A DNA stretch of 64,000 nucleotides from NCBI RefSeq assembly GCF_000225505.1, contig NZ_BACI01000099.1, forward strand, positions 1 through 64,000, in the 5' to 3' direction. The notes beneath the pieces were generated by a model. The model was not told the origin of the DNA. It saw only the letters and a list, made by a program, of their open reading frames with translations, and made no database searches. This stretch comes from Gordonia alkanivorans NBRC 16433. Its GTDB lineage: Bacteria > Actinomycetota > Actinomycetes > Mycobacteriales > Mycobacteriaceae. Positions 17,984 to 27,905 of the stretch are shown here, in pieces. Position 1 is the first letter of the stretch. Every line of letters starts with the position of its first letter. A program made the translations under genes and the position numbers.

Positions 17984-20900
17984 CTACACCGACAACTGAC
18001 TCCCCGACCGCCGCAACTCCGAGAACGCCTTGATCGTCGTCGACGTCGCGGTCGCGATCGGCCGCAGATCCGATCCTGCCTCAACCTTCGACACCATCAC
18101 CACGTTGTCCACGTACGGCTGGATCGTGCTCGTGTTCTGCACCGTCGCCACGATGATCAGCTGGAACCCGAACTTGCGGAACGCACTCAGCGCCTGCTGG
18201 GCGAACTGCGGGTCGGACTTGGAGAACGCCTCGTCGAGCATCAGCTGCGCGAAGATCGGTCGGTTGTCGTTGCCGTGCGGGCTGGCCAGGTTGAAGCTCA
18301 GCGCACCGGCGAGACAGAAGGCCATCAGCTTTTCCTGCTCGCCACCGGAGTTGTCACCGGCGTTGGAGTAGGTGCGGATGGTCTCGCCGCTCTCGGCGTC
18401 GTGCTCCTCGCAGTAGAAGTCGAAGCGGTTGCGCACGTCGAGAGCGTCACGCGTCCACTGGCGGTCCTCCGGGGTGTTGCCGGCGAGACGTTCGCGCAGC
18501 AACAGGATGTCGGAGTACTGCTCGAGGATGGCCTGTTCGTCGCCGAAGCTGACCGCCGTTGCGCGGGTGGAGATCTGGCGGGCCTTCTCGGTCAGTTCCT
18601 CGACCGCGGCGAGCTTCTTGCGGCCTGGGACCAGTCGCAGGCGGGTGCCGCGGTTGAACGCCACCGCGCCGAGACCAGTGTTGACGCGCTCGATCTGCTC
18701 GACGATCCGTCGTTCCTCGGCGTCGGCAGCCATGTGCAGGCCAAGGATCGCGCCCGGCGCCTGCTCGGTGATCAGGCGGCGCATCCGCTCGTAGGCGGAC
18801 GGCAGTTCCCGTTCGTCGATGCGGCGGCAGACGGCGACGTAGTCGTGGATGCGCTCGTCGAAGTCGTCGCTGTCGTTGGGGATGGCGTCGGGGAATTCCT
18901 CGTCGTAGGTGTCGAGGATCCGGGCCAGCTCATCACGGGAGCGTCGGGCGTCGGAGCGCATGCGGTCGCGCTCGCGGCCGGCGGCCTTGACGATCTCCTG
19001 GCGGTACGGCTCGGGGTTGAGCACGTCGAGGGTCGCCGAGAGATCTTCGCGGAAGCCGTCGAGGGTCTTTTCCGCCTGCGCGGGAACGTCTTCGGGCTTC
19101 AGCCGGTCGATCAGGTCGAGCAGCTGGGTGCGGCGCTCGTCCTGGCGGGCGATCTTGTCCTTGACCAGCGCGGCCTGCGAGATCGCGTTGCGGACCTGCT
19201 CCCAGAGGTCTTCGGCCTTGCGCTGCAGGGCTTCGACGTCGGGGTGCTCCTCCATGAGGAGGTCGTACTGGTCGGTGAGCTGGTCGACGCGATCATCGAC
19301 GGAGTCGACGTCGATCTCGTTCCACTGCGTGAACTGCTCGCACACGCGGCGGTAGGCGTCGCGGCGTCGTTCCTTGGCGGAACGTTCGCGGTCGAGTTCG
19401 GCGCAGTCCTCGCGGGCGTCCTCGAAAGCGCGTTCCTCGTAGGCAAGTTCGTCGCGCAGCGCGGTGATCTTGGATTCGACGTCGCCGACGAAGATGTATT
19501 GCGACCGGCGCAGCTGCTGGCGGTCGTCCTTGACGGCGAGCTTCGCCGAGTCCTTGCGCAGGCCCTGGTCGGTGACGGCCTTGGCGTACTGCGAGAACTC
19601 GCCCGGGTTGTCGACGCACATGTGGTTGCCCAGGCGCGCGAGGATGGTCATCGCCTCGGCGGCACACGGGTGGCCGGGATCGACGGGACGCAGCTTGGAC
19701 GCCAGGGTGCCCGGCTCGACGTCGGGCATCGGGCGGGTCTCGGCCTGGTGCAGCTGGATCCGGCCGCGCATGTCGTGCGAGTTGACGAATCGCAGCGCGG
19801 AACGGAAGTGCTTGTCCGGCACGAGGAGTCGCAGACCGGCGTTGCGCAAGACCTTCTCGACGGACAGGCGCCAGCGTTCCTCGTCGGGATCGAGTTCGAC
19901 GAGTTCGGCGACGTACTTCAGCTCGGACTCGTCGATCTGCAGCGCGTGCGCGATGACGCGGCGCATCTCGTGTTCGGTGCGCGGCAGCGCGGACCCGGCC
20001 TGTTCGACGCGGCCGAGTTCTTCCTGCGCGGTGTCGCGGCGGCTGCGGGCGGCGACCTCGCGGGCCAGCGCCTCCGCGTAGTGGGCGCGGCCGGCCTCGA
20101 GCTGGCCGTCGATCTTAGTGGCCTCCTCGATGAGCTCCTCGCGCAGCGACCAGAAGCCCTCGGCGTTGGTCGGCGGGGAAAAGCCGAGTGCGGAGACCTT
20201 GTCCTCGTAGGAGTTTCGTCGTGCGGTGACCTCGGTGCTGAGTTTCTGTGCGCCGCCGAGCTGTTCGCGCAGCGGGGCGAGGTCGCCGGTGGAGGTGGCG
20301 ATGCGGGCCAGCAGCAGGCTGTGGTCCTGGCGCAGCTGGTCGTGCTGGGTGGTCAGTGCGGCGAGATCACTGTCCATGCGGGTGATCTGGTCGTCGAGGT
20401 CGGCGACCTCGGGCTGCGCGTTGCGGATCCGCAAGTTGTTGACGTAGCTGCGGATGGTGGTGCTGTCGATGGTGTCGAGGACGCTGAAGGTCGCCGATTC
20501 TGCGGCGTAGCGCTCGTGGACCTCTTCGATGTTGCCGAGGATGGTGCGCTTGCGGCGCGCGACGTCGAGCAGCTCGCGGGCCTCGACGAGCGGGTCGATC
20601 TGCTCGAGGGCGTCGGTGATGCCGACGATGGAAGTCGGGGCGTCGAGCATGAACTCCCGCACGAACTGCGCGAGACCGCCGACGCTCTTGAGCGACTTGG
20701 CCTTTCCGAGGAGCTGCTGCGCGGCGTCGGAGCCGCGGATCCCGATGAGCGAGTACAACGTCGAGAGGTACTTGCCCTCGCCGGGTCCGCCGCGCCAGCC
20801 GCGGTCGCGGAACTTGGCCGAGTTGTAGTTGGCCGCGGCCCACTCGTTGCAGGCGTCGACGATGTCGGCGTCGCCGTCGTAGATGAAGTACGAGCTGTGC

Positions 20901-21328
20901 GCGTCGGTCATCTTGCCCGCGGCCAGCCACTTGAGGACCAGACCGGTGATGGCGGTGCCCGAGGTGGAGGTGTAGGTGACCGCGATGGCCGCCCACGCCG
21001 GGCCGGTGCCGCGCAGGTACATGATCTCGCGGTGCGCGTTGGTGCCGTCGCGCCGCTCACCCCACGCGCCGCGCACGTACTTGCCGACGGTGCGCTTACC
21101 GCTCGACGAGCCGGCGGCGGTGGCGTCGCCCGAGGCGTTGAAGTTGCGCCGATGGTCGGGCAGGAACGCCAGCGAGATGGCGTCGAGCAACGACGACTTA
21201 CCCGAACCCGACGACCCGGTGATCAGAGAACCGTTGGAGCTGAACGGGATCGAGTGATACCCGTCGAACACGCCCCAGTTGATCAACTGCAACCGGGACA
21301 GGTGGTACTGGTCGACCTGCCCGCTCAC
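17984..21328 (-). CDS. jetC: JetC, SMC-like ATPase of a Wadjet anti-plasmid system
   Basis: A 1114-residue SMC/MukB-like protein. The start is GTG at 21328, overlapping the jetB stop (GTGA), and gives [20 protein letters not shown]; the open frame extends further upstream but only into jetB. Walker A GSSGSGKS is at residues 38-45. The C-terminal half of the ATPase has the signature [12 protein letters not shown] and Walker [16 protein letters not shown]. The long middle part is Glu/Arg-rich coiled coil with a hinge region around residues 550-650. In Wadjet, JetABC forms a loop-extruding SMC complex that senses circular plasmid DNA, and JetD cuts it. The order jetA-jetB-jetC is standard, but jetD is not found downstream. 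Confidence 0.9.
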   Translation of the reverse strand: MSGQVDQYHLSRLQLINWGVFDGYHSIPFSSNGSLITGSSGSGKSSLLDAISLAFLPDHRRNFNASGDATAAGSSSGKRTVGKYVRGAWGERRDGTNAHREIMYLRGTGPAWAAIAVTYTSTSGTAITGLVLKWLAAGKMTDAHSSYFIYDGDADIVDACNEWAAANYNSAKFRDRGWRGGPGEGKYLSTLYSLIGIRGSDAAQQLLGKAKSLKSVGGLAQFVREFMLDAPTSIVGITDALEQIDPLVEARELLDVARRKRTILGNIEEVHERYAAESATFSVLDTIDSTTIRSYVNNLRIRNAQPEVADLDDQITRMDSDLAALTTQHDQLRQDHSLLLARIATSTGDLAPLREQLGGAQKLSTEVTARRNSYEDKVSALGFSPPTNAEGFWSLREELIEEATKIDGQLEAGRAHYAEALAREVAARSRRDTAQEELGRVEQAGSALPRTEHEMRRVIAHALQIDESELKYVAELVELDPDEERWRLSVEKVLRNAGLRLLVPDKHFRSALRFVNSHDMRGRIQLHQAETRPMPDVEPGTLASKLRPVDPGHPCAAEAMTILARLGNHMCVDNPGEFSQYAKAVTDQGLRKDSAKLAVKDDRQQLRRSQYIFVGDVESKITALRDELAYEERAFEDAREDCAELDRERSAKERRRDAYRRVCEQFTQWNEIDVDSVDDRVDQLTDQYDLLMEEHPDVEALQRKAEDLWEQVRNAISQAALVKDKIARQDERRTQLLDLIDRLKPEDVPAQAEKTLDGFREDLSATLDVLNPEPYRQEIVKAAGRERDRMRSDARRSRDELARILDTYDEEFPDAIPNDSDDFDERIHDYVAVCRRIDERELPSAYERMRRLITEQAPGAILGLHMAADAEERRIVEQIERVNTGLGAVAFNRGTRLRLVPGRKKLAAVEELTEKARQISTRATAVSFGDEQAILEQYSDILLLRERLAGNTPEDRQWTRDALDVRNRFDFYCEEHDAESGETIRTYSNAGDNSGGEQEKLMAFCLAGALSFNLASPHGNDNRPIFAQLMLDEAFSKSDPQFAQQALSAFRKFGFQLIIVATVQNTSTIQPYVDNVVMVSKVEAGSDLRPIATATSTTIKAFSELRRSGSQLSV

Positions 21329-22167
21329 CAGTCGTCTCCTTCGTCGTCGCTGTAGGCGTCCTCGGCATCGAGGTCGGTCGCATCGGCGGCCGCGCCCTCC
21401 GGTGGCTCCTCCCCCGTGTCGCCGGAACCGATGAACTGCTCGAACTGTCGCTGCAGGTCGGTGATCACCGACGCCGTCATCACCGCGGAGATCACCGGGC
21501 TGACGGTGAAGGTGTCGGCGTCGTCGCGCTGCTTGCGGAGGAACTCGAGTTCTTCCATCTTGTCGATGGCCCGCTCGATGCGCTTGTCGAAGAGCGCGAG
21601 GTCGCGGTCGATGGTGTTGGTGACGCCGGCGAAGAGTTCGTGGATCTCCTCGCGGGTGATCAGTGCATCCTCGTCGCGGGCGGCGCGGATGTACTTGGCG
21701 AGGTGCAACGCCAGGATGGCGTCGTAGGTGTGGACGGTCTCGCGCTTGAGAATGCGTCGGCCCCAACGAGAGTCGTAGCCCGCCTGCTCGACGAAGGCGA
21801 CCTGCAGTTCGTCGACGAGGCGCAGACGGAGGTCGAGTTCGGACAGCCGGATCCGCAGGACGTCCTGGTACTCGGAGACCCACGACCACAGCTGCGGCTG
21901 CCGGTCACCGCTGACGTAGCGGCGGGCCAGCAGGTTCTGCAGCGCCCAGCAGGCGCGGTCGGGCATCTCGCTGACGTCGCCGTCGAAGCGGGGTGCGCTG
22001 GGTGCGTGCGAGGCGGCTCGGTTCGCGACGGTGGGGAGATCGTCGAATCCGGCGAGTTCGTCGGGGAGGTCGGGGCCCTTCGTGGCTCGCTGCGCTCGCA
22101 CCTCAGGGAGCGAGGGGTCGGTCTCAGCGAGCGAGGGTTCCGTCTCAGGGAGCGAAGAATTGGTCAT
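21325..22167 (-). CDS. jetB: JetB, DUF4194 kleisin-partner protein of Wadjet
   Basis: A 280-residue protein starting with ATG at 22165-22167 inside the jetA stop (ATGA). The core, from about residue 60, resembles DUF4194: [60 protein letters not shown] and a winged-helix-like segment ending in [16 protein letters not shown]4194/JetB is the MukE-like subunit that bridges JetA and the JetC heads. The first 35 residues are odd: [20 protein letters not shown] is encoded by a copy of a dispersed nucleotide repeat (22075-22157), so the N-terminus looks like an in-frame repeat insertion. The C-terminus is acidic ([14 protein letters not shown]). Confidence 0.85.
   Translation of the reverse strand: MTNSSLPETEPSLAETDPSLPEVRAQRATKGPDLPDELAGFDDLPTVANRAASHAPSAPRFDGDVSEMPDRACWALQNLLARRYVSGDRQPQLWSWVSEYQDVLRIRLSELDLRLRLVDELQVAFVEQAGYDSRWGRRILKRETVHTYDAILALHLAKYIRAARDEDALITREEIHELFAGVTNTIDRDLALFDKRIERAIDKMEELEFLRKQRDDADTFTVSPVISAVMTASVITDLQRQFEQFIGSGDTGEEPPEGAAADATDLDAEDAYSDDEGDDW
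22075..22157. repeat. Dispersed CTCGCACCTCAGGGAGCGAG repeat, copy inside jetB
   Basis: The block GCCCTTCGTGGCTCGC plus CTCGCACCTCAGGGAGCGAG is followed by two tandem degenerate units of the TCAGSGAGCGA type. The same two blocks recur at 37540-37586, and the second block at 29347-29415. Here the repeat lies in frame within the 5-prime coding part of jetB. Confidence 0.7.
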
Positions 22168-23684
22168 TCGGCGTCGACCTCCGCAGTCGGAATCGGTTCG
22201 GTGAAGGTCAGGTCGGGGACTTCGATGGCGTGGTCCTCCCCGAGGAGGGACCGGAAACGCACGGTGGTCATCGGCACGTTCTCCCCTGCTGCGGCCTGCT
22301 TCTGGGCCCAGGACCACAGCACGATGACGTGCGCGAGGTACGCCTCGTCGAGTCCTTCGATGACGTCGGTGAGCGCGACCGGTCCGGCGGCGACGGCGTT
22401 GTTCACGGTCTCGGTGAGTTCGACGGTGTCGACCTGGCCGGTCATCGAGGCGAAGGCGGCCAGATCGGCGTCGGCGCCACCGGCGGGCAGAGCCGGGGCG
22501 GGCGGGACGTGTTCGCGGATCTCGAAGGCGAGGCGGCCGATCGAGTTGAGGGTCGGGGCGGCCAGCGGCAGCTCGTAGCCGAGGCGACGGTCCGCGAGGG
22601 AGGTCTTGAGGAGGTCGTTGGCGGTGGCCAGGGCGTCGTTGAGCTGACGTGCCAGACCGCGGCTCTGCTCGAGGGTGCCCGACGCGACGAAGCGTCGAAT
22701 CCGACGGGCGCAACGCTGACGGGTGCGGCCGACCTCGGCCATCTGCTGGGTGACCAGACCGAAGAAGTTGTCCATCACCGACCGCAGACCGGCGTCCATG
22801 CCGGGGAAGTTCTCGATGATGGTGTCGATGTCGACCTTGAGGCGGGCGCGACGCTCCGGGTCCTGGATCATCTGGGAAAACGCCTGGTACGACGCCGACT
22901 GCGACGACTGCAGTAGCGCCTCGTAGTCGTCGAAGAGCTGGCGCTGACGGTCGCGGTAGGCGAGGTCGGAGTCCCCCGGGTCGTCGAGCAGCGCGGTGGT
23001 GATGCGGTCGAGCATCGTGCCGTACTGGCCGATGTCGGAGATGATCTGCTCCATCTGGTAGCCGATCGCGCGGGCGGAGTCCTCGGCGACGCGGAGGTCG
23101 ACCGGCGGTCGGCGGCCGGCTTCGAGGTCGGCGAGCTCGGCGTCGAGGTCGGACATCTGCGCCTCGAGCTCCAGGCGGATGGTCTCGGGGTCGTTGCTGA
23201 CCTGTCCGGCGACGCGTCGGAGTTCGGCGGCGATACCGGTGATCGAGCCACCGGTGGCGATGGAGTCCTCGCGGCGCTGACGGCGCATGAAGTCCAGGAC
23301 CGAGCGGGCCTCGCTGGTCAGATGGCAGAGGTTGGGGGCGTCGGGGTCGGTGGTGTCGGTGACGCGGTGCAGCCAGCCCTGACGGGCCCACAGCTTGACC
23401 AGCTCCAGGCCGGTGGGCTGGTCGTCGGTGAGGTCGAGTTCGGCGAGGTCGCGTTCGAGCCGCATCGTCAGCTCGACCTCCGACATCTTGGTGCCGTAGT
23501 CGAGGTGACGCTCCATCAAGGTGACGTAGAGAGCCGAATTGTTCGCGGCGAACAGCTTGACCGCCGCCGACTTCTGCAGCGCGCGGTTGGCCTCCAGGGC
23601 GTCACCCAGTGTGACCTGCACCGATTCCGACGGTACGACGGGTCGCCCGGCCTCGCGCTGAGCCGGGAAGGCAGAACTCTCCAT
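22164..23684 (-). CDS. jetA: JetA, DUF3375 kleisin-like subunit of Wadjet
   Basis: A 506-residue protein. The start is ATG at 23682-23684 with GAGG upstream. DUF3375 features include [19 protein letters not shown] near the start, an early winged-helix domain ([28 protein letters not shown]), a central coiled coil (residues 150-330, with [19 protein letters not shown]) and a C-terminal winged helix ([15 protein letters not shown]). JetA is the MukF-like kleisin of Wadjet. It is the first gene of a three-gene operon with overlapping start and stop codons and diverges from the esterase gene at 23810. Confidence 0.87.
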   Translation of the reverse strand: MESSAFPAQREAGRPVVPSESVQVTLGDALEANRALQKSAAVKLFAANNSALYVTLMERHLDYGTKMSEVELTMRLERDLAELDLTDDQPTGLELVKLWARQGWLHRVTDTTDPDAPNLCHLTSEARSVLDFMRRQRREDSIATGGSITGIAAELRRVAGQVSNDPETIRLELEAQMSDLDAELADLEAGRRPPVDLRVAEDSARAIGYQMEQIISDIGQYGTMLDRITTALLDDPGDSDLAYRDRQRQLFDDYEALLQSSQSASYQAFSQMIQDPERRARLKVDIDTIIENFPGMDAGLRSVMDNFFGLVTQQMAEVGRTRQRCARRIRRFVASGTLEQSRGLARQLNDALATANDLLKTSLADRRLGYELPLAAPTLNSIGRLAFEIREHVPPAPALPAGGADADLAAFASMTGQVDTVELTETVNNAVAAGPVALTDVIEGLDEAYLAHVIVLWSWAQKQAAAGENVPMTTVRFRSLLGEDHAIEVPDLTFTEPIPTAEVDAE

Positions 23685-23809
23685 CGCCGCCTCACGGGGA
23701 TCTCGGGGACTACAGGACCCGCGACAGTCTGCCACGTCCGTCCGGGCGCACCCCAGTCCGGTGGTCGTGTGTTCAGCCGCCGGTGACCCACCTCGCTACC
23801 CTGAGCAGC

Positions 23810-24925
23810 ATGGTGATGGCTGATCGTCCCGAGGTCGAGACCGCGTCCGGACCGCTGACGGCGCTGACCGTCGCTGGACTGGCGTCGAGCATGCTCGGCG
23901 GACTCGCGCGCGTGCCCTTCAAGAAGCCGTGGTCGGGGCCGTCGGGCCTGCTCGACAACATCGGCCAGGCCGTCACCCGGCAGTCCATCCGTACGTTCAT
24001 GGGCTACTCGATGGGTCTGCCGATCGAGGAATTCCGGTCGATGGAGAAGATCCTCGACGAGATCTGCCGCGTGGTGATGCCGCCGTTCGTCGAACTGACC
24101 GACGGGGTCGAACTGACCGACGACACCATCGGCGGCGTCCCCGGCCTGTGGTGTCGCGCGAAGGCGAGTACCGACGCCTACGTCGACGAGGACGAGGAGA
24201 AGCAGGAGATCGGCGCGACCATCCTGTACCTGCACGGCGGCGGGTACATCGGGACGTCGCCGATCATGTATTCGGCGTTCGCATCGTCGCTGGTGCGGAT
24301 CACCGGGTTCGAGGTCTTCATCGCCGACTATCGGATGGCACCCGAATTCCCCTTTCCCGCCGGGGTTCTCGACGCCGCGGATGTCTACCAGGCACTCCTG
24401 GGACGTGGGGTGAGCCCTGAACACATCATCATCGCCGGCGACTCCGGTGGCGGTGGCCTCGCAGCGTCGTTGGTGGCACACCTGCACGAGCAGGGTCTAC
24501 CCAAGCCCGGTGCGATGGCGTTGTTCTCCCCCGAAATCGATCTCGACCTCGACCACCCGTCGATAACCGAGAACGCCCAGTACGACGTGCTGCCGTGGAA
24601 CATCCCGGTGACGCCGTACCTACATGGTGTGCAGCCGAACGATGCTCGCGTCTCGATCATCCACGCCGACCCGGAGCCGGACTGGTTCCCACCGACTTTC
24701 GTGTGCTGGGGCAAGGACGAGATGTTCCGCGACGGCATCCGCGAATTCGCAGCGCGACTCGAAGACTCCGAGGTGCCCACGCGCGCACTAGAGGAACCGG
24801 GGATGTTCCATGTGTTCCCGATTCTGATGCCGTGGGCCGAGGCGTCGAAGCGGGTCTTCCGAGAACTCCAAGAGCTCGCCCAGGGCCACGTTGCCAGCGA
24901 CCCGGACGCGCTGCAGACGCACTGA
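23810..24925 (+). CDS. Alpha/beta hydrolase of the HSL/GDXG esterase family
   Basis: A 371-residue hydrolase (start taken at ATG 23810; an in-frame ATG at 23783 is also open). The oxyanion motif HGGGYIGTSP and the nucleophile elbow GDSGGGGLAAS are the two GDXG/hormone-sensitive-lipase signatures. The acid (FVCWGKDEMFRDG) and the catalytic His (EPGMFHVFPIL) follow in the expected order, so the triad is complete. A substrate such as a short or medium acyl ester is likely but not determined. It diverges from jetA and converges on the ZIP transporter 10 bases away; it looks like a core gene rather than part of the defence region. Confidence 0.85.
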   Translation: MVMADRPEVETASGPLTALTVAGLASSMLGGLARVPFKKPWSGPSGLLDNIGQAVTRQSIRTFMGYSMGLPIEEFRSMEKILDEICRVVMPPFVELTDGVELTDDTIGGVPGLWCRAKASTDAYVDEDEEKQEIGATILYLHGGGYIGTSPIMYSAFASSLVRITGFEVFIADYRMAPEFPFPAGVLDAADVYQALLGRGVSPEHIIIAGDSGGGGLAASLVAHLHEQGLPKPGAMALFSPEIDLDLDHPSITENAQYDVLPWNIPVTPYLHGVQPNDARVSIIHADPEPDWFPPTFVCWGKDEMFRDGIREFAARLEDSEVPTRALEEPGMFHVFPILMPWAEASKRVFRELQELAQGHVASDPDALQTH

Positions 24926-24935
24926 GGTCGTCGGC

Positions 24936-25622
24936 TCAACCCAGGACGAACGCGAGCAGGAAGCCGCCCGCGGTGGCCAGGCCGACCCACCAGCCGCCTT
25001 CTTTATAGGCCTCGGGCATGAGGCCGTTGGCGAGGACGCCGAGGGTCGCGCCACCGGCGAAGGCTTGGACGATGCTGACCGCGGTCGGCGAGATGGCGTC
25101 GGAGACTGCGTAACCGCCCACGGTCACCGCGATGAGGATCGCGGCGGTGGCCACCCACATCACGAGCGCGTAGCGCAGCGACATGTCGTGTTCGCGTCTC
25201 ATCAACGACGCACCGCTGACCGCCTCGGGGACGTTGCCGACGGCGATCGCCACCACCAGCACCAGCGAGCCGCCCGCGGTGAGTGAGACGCCCAGCGCGC
25301 TGTTCTCGGGCACGCCGTCGAGGAAGACACCCAGCATGAGCGCCGGACCGATGGCGCGGGAGCCGAGTTTGGTTTCGACGACGTGGTCGGCGACCACGTA
25401 GACCGCGGTTCCTAGAAGCAGCGCTACCCCGGCGAGGCCGATCCCGGCCTGTGTGAACGCCGGCTGGAAGAGCTCGGTGGAGACCGCGGCGATCATCGTG
25501 CCCGCGCCGAAGGCCATCAGGGTCGCCAGGACTCGAGCCGGGAGATCCCACCGGAGACCGATCGCGGCACCGATCGCGATGGGTACCGCGGTCACGAGTC
25601 CGTAGAGGATCGCAGTGAGCAT
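24936..25622 (-). CDS. ZIP-family divalent metal transporter
   Basis: A 228-residue membrane protein with about eight hydrophobic segments. The start is ATG at 25620-25622 (MLTAILYGLVTAVPIAIGAA); the upstream extension of the frame is polar and unlikely. The family pattern of a polar metal site in a transmembrane helix appears as FLDGVPENSALGVSLTAGG, with GNVPEAVSGASLM in the next helix pair. ZIP proteins move zinc, iron or manganese into the cytoplasm. The His of the canonical HN site is replaced here (DGVPEN), as in the GufA-like subgroup. It stands alone and converges with the esterase gene. Confidence 0.82.
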   Translation of the reverse strand: MLTAILYGLVTAVPIAIGAAIGLRWDLPARVLATLMAFGAGTMIAAVSTELFQPAFTQAGIGLAGVALLLGTAVYVVADHVVETKLGSRAIGPALMLGVFLDGVPENSALGVSLTAGGSLVLVVAIAVGNVPEAVSGASLMRREHDMSLRYALVMWVATAAILIAVTVGGYAVSDAISPTAVSIVQAFAGGATLGVLANGLMPEAYKEGGWWVGLATAGGFLLAFVLG

Positions 25623-25818
25623 GGGTCCAGCTTGCGCCTCGTCGTTCGGCGAGATGGTGCGACACGTCGGACGGGATCGGTGTCGTCCAGGTGGACGACG
25701 GCGAACGACGGTTACAGAGCCGTAGAGGTCGGGTTCGTCCGGAATCCGTGAGAAACAGGTCACAGAATTGCGGATCCCTCGCTCGACCTGCGGAGACACA
25801 GACGATATGCTGACTTAC

Positions 25819-25869
25819 GTCCGATGAACCGGTCAGACCCCCGACCCGACCGGTTCGTCGGACATTTTT
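25819..25869 (+). terminator. Strong hairpin plus T-tract with no upstream plus-strand gene
   Basis: Two 16-base arms (25819-25834 and 25848-25863) pair with one G-T position around a 13-base loop, followed by ATTTTTG. This is a textbook intrinsic terminator reading rightwards. The nearest upstream plus-strand gene ends at 24925, behind a minus-strand gene, so it probably ends a short non-coding transcript or acts as an attenuator. Confidence 0.75.
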
Positions 25870-25964
25870 GTTGCCGGACCATCCTGCTGTCCTGACGAGC
25901 GGTTGAGGGACGGGCGCGCGTCGAGCGACGTGTTACGCAGACCGGCCATCCATTTATTCCAGCG

Positions 25965-25980
25965 GTAACCACCCGGTAAT
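25965..25980 (+). promoter_or_regulatory. Candidate GlnR-like box
   Basis: GTAAC, six bases, GTAAT partly matches the actinobacterial GlnR half-site pair (GTnAC-n6-GaAAC), with mismatches in the second half. It lies about 150 bases before a nitrogen-starvation gene cluster. The match is weak and support comes mainly from context. Confidence 0.25.
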
Positions 25981-26130
25981 CGTCGAGGGGTGAACTGGTT
26001 CTCGTAGCGATCAGCTACTCGATGAGATCGAAGTCTTCCGATCCACCGCTCTTGGGCAATGATGCCCGATCCGCATTCGTCTCACACGCCGAGCCGCCAG
26101 GCGCCGTCGTCTCGCCATCCAGGAGTCCTT

Positions 26131-26655
26131 GTGCCCTCTTTCGACGAAACCATCACCGAGAACATCGCCGCGTCGCTGGCGGAGATCCCGCATCCCTCAC
26201 TTCCCAAGGGCTCCAACATCTACGGCGGCACCAAGATCTTCCCGGATTACCAGGCCGAGGACGGTGAAACTTACTTCACGCTGGTGCACGGCATCGCGCA
26301 TGAGTCCTCGGTGTCGTTCGTCGCGGTGCTGCAGGCGACCCGCGCCCTGCGCAAGGGCTTCGAATCCGCGATGTACTTCTACGGCCCCGGTGCCATCAAT
26401 TGCCTTGCCACGCGCGGCTTTCCGACGACCGGCGACTCCGGCTTCCCCGGTGAGCAGAACATCAACAACGCGCTCGAGACCTTCATCTCCGAAGGCGGCA
26501 CCGTGTTCTGCTGCCGCTTCGGTCTCGCACTACATGGCGGCCGCGAGGAGGACCTGATCGAGGGCGTCATCCCGGCGCACCCGCTCGACGTCCAGGACGC
26601 GATCATCCACTACGCACGCAAGGGCGCGATCATCAACTCGACGTACATGGTCTGA
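26131..26655 (+). CDS. MSMEG_0572/Sll0783-family nitrogen starvation protein, first gene of Nit1C cluster
   Basis: A 174-residue protein. The GTG at 26131 is chosen because AGGAG lies six bases before it and because the family begins at about this point; the open frame extends upstream to 26059. Family-like stretches include KGSNIYGGTKIFPDYQAEDG, HGIAHESSVSFVAVLQATRA, MYFYGPGAINCLATRGFPTT and CRFGLALHGGREEDLIEGVI. In Synechocystis the homologue Sll0783 is induced by nitrogen starvation; its biochemical role is unknown. It is cytoplasmic with no signal. It heads the Nit1C cluster, with the nitrilase gene starting 40 bases later. Confidence 0.88.
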   Translation: MPSFDETITENIAASLAEIPHPSLPKGSNIYGGTKIFPDYQAEDGETYFTLVHGIAHESSVSFVAVLQATRALRKGFESAMYFYGPGAINCLATRGFPTTGDSGFPGEQNINNALETFISEGGTVFCCRFGLALHGGREEDLIEGVIPAHPLDVQDAIIHYARKGAIINSTYMV

Positions 26656-26695
26656 GTCGCAACACTTTCCGCATCACCGACCCTGGGACATTCCT

Positions 26696-27595
26696 ATGAC
26701 CACCATCGGAACCGTCGCGGCGAACTTCACCCGCGATCTCGAACAGAACTACGCGACGATCGAAGAGTACGTCGCCCAGGCGCGGGCCCGCGGCGTCGAC
26801 TTCCTGGTCTTCCCCGAGGCGGCGATCGGCGGATACCTGTCGTCGCTGGGCAACCACGGCGACACCCGGAAGAACAGTGCACGGTCGCTGCCACCGGCGA
26901 TCTCCCTCGACGGACCCGAGATCGCGCGGGTGCAGTCCATCGTCGGAGACCTGGTGGTGGCGATCGGGTTCTGCGAACTCGGCGAGGACGGCGAGACCCG
27001 CTACAACGCGGCCGCAGTCCTCGACGGCCACCGGATCTACGGCAGCTATCGGAAGGTCCACCAGCCGCTCGGCGAGAACATGTCGTACTCGTCCGGCGAC
27101 GGGTACGGGGTCTTCGACACTCCGATCGGGCGCGTGGGTCTCCAAATCTGTTATGACAAGGCCTTTCCCGAGGCCGCCCGCATCATGGCGCTCAAGGGTG
27201 CCGAGATCATCGCCAGCTTGTCGGCGTGGCCGGCGGCACGCACCGCGACCGCCGAGAACCTTCAAGAGGACCGGTGGACCTACCGGTTCAACCTCTTCGA
27301 CGCCGCTCGCGCCCTGGAGAACCAAGTGTTCTGGGTGGCGTCGAACCAGAGCGGGACCTTCGGATCGTTGCGGTATGTGGGCAACGCCAAGATCGTCGAC
27401 CCGGGCGGCAACATTCTCGACACCACCCTCCTCGGCAGCGGGCTCGCCGTCGCCGAGGTGGACATCTGCGAGAGCTTCACCGCGATGCGAGCCGGCATGT
27501 TCCATCTCCGGGACCGCCGACCCGACAAGTACGGCCTCCTCACCGAACCGGAGACCGCCGACGACCTCGCCTGGCGGGACCTCGCTCATGCCTGA
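26696..27595 (+). CDS. Nit6803-type nitrilase
   Basis: A 299-residue member of the carbon-nitrogen hydrolase superfamily. All three catalytic residues are visible: Glu41 in FLVFPEAAIGG, Lys120 in SYRKVHQP and Cys152 in GLQICYDKAFPE. Length and motifs fit Nit6803-family nitrilases, which convert nitriles to carboxylic acids and ammonia. As the only catalytically intact nitrilase of the cluster, it is the likely source of ammonia from nitrile compounds; the Nit1C cluster has been linked to assimilation of cyanide-derived nitrogen in other bacteria. It overlaps the next gene by eight bases. Confidence 0.92.
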   Translation: MTTIGTVAANFTRDLEQNYATIEEYVAQARARGVDFLVFPEAAIGGYLSSLGNHGDTRKNSARSLPPAISLDGPEIARVQSIVGDLVVAIGFCELGEDGETRYNAAAVLDGHRIYGSYRKVHQPLGENMSYSSGDGYGVFDTPIGRVGLQICYDKAFPEAARIMALKGAEIIASLSAWPAARTATAENLQEDRWTYRFNLFDAARALENQVFWVASNQSGTFGSLRYVGNAKIVDPGGNILDTTLLGSGLAVAEVDICESFTAMRAGMFHLRDRRPDKYGLLTEPETADDLAWRDLAHA

Positions 27596-27905
27596 GATGA
27601 CCGTCCAGGTGCGCTGGCCCGACGGGCTGTTCCGCCAGTACTACTCCCCCAGCCTCGTCCTGCACGACCACCTCGCGCCGGGTTCGTACCGCGTCGACGA
27701 CTTCCGGGCGCGGGCCACCACCGCGCTCGACGAAGCCAGCGCACGGGTGCGGGCCAAGTACGGGTTCGCGTGCACCTCGGCCGCCGCGTCCGCTGAGGAG
27801 ATCACCAAGGATGCTGCGCGGCATCCGGATTCGGCGGAGGTCGAAGTGGTCTCGATGTACCCGCCGCTACCCGCGCACACCACCGACCTACGGGAGCGCT
27901 CATGA
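27588..27905 (+). CDS. MSMEG_0570-family nitrogen starvation response protein
   Basis: A 105-residue protein. The ATG at 27588 precedes the nitrilase stop; a second ATG at 27597 is equally possible. It reads VRWPDGLFRQYYSPSLVLHD, then a segment rich in Ala/Arg helices and CTSAAASAEEITKDAARHPD. These fit the small MSMEG_0570 family found in Nit1C clusters. No catalytic motif is evident and its function is unknown. Its stop overlaps the flavoprotein start (ATGA at 27902). Confidence 0.82.
   Translation: MPEMTVQVRWPDGLFRQYYSPSLVLHDHLAPGSYRVDDFRARATTALDEASARVRAKYGFACTSAAASAEEITKDAARHPDSAEVEVVSMYPPLPAHTTDLRERS

Larger units (their letters stand above)
25623..26130. other. 508-base intergenic region before the Nit1C cluster
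   Basis: No ORF is supportable. The region contains a strong plus-strand hairpin with a T-tract at 25819-25869, a possible promoter just upstream of it (TCGACC, 17 bases, TATGCT, with the -10 at 25807-25812) and a GTAAC-type motif pair at 25965-25980. The ribosome-binding site of the first Nit1C gene (AGGAG, 26121-26125) closes the region. Confidence 0.6.

Noticed and set aside
17795-21355. 1186-residue plus-strand ORF opposite jetC
   Set aside because: It mirrors the strong codon bias of jetC on the other strand, is Val/Leu/Gly-rich low complexity and has no domain; the minus-strand JetC has complete SMC ATPase motifs.
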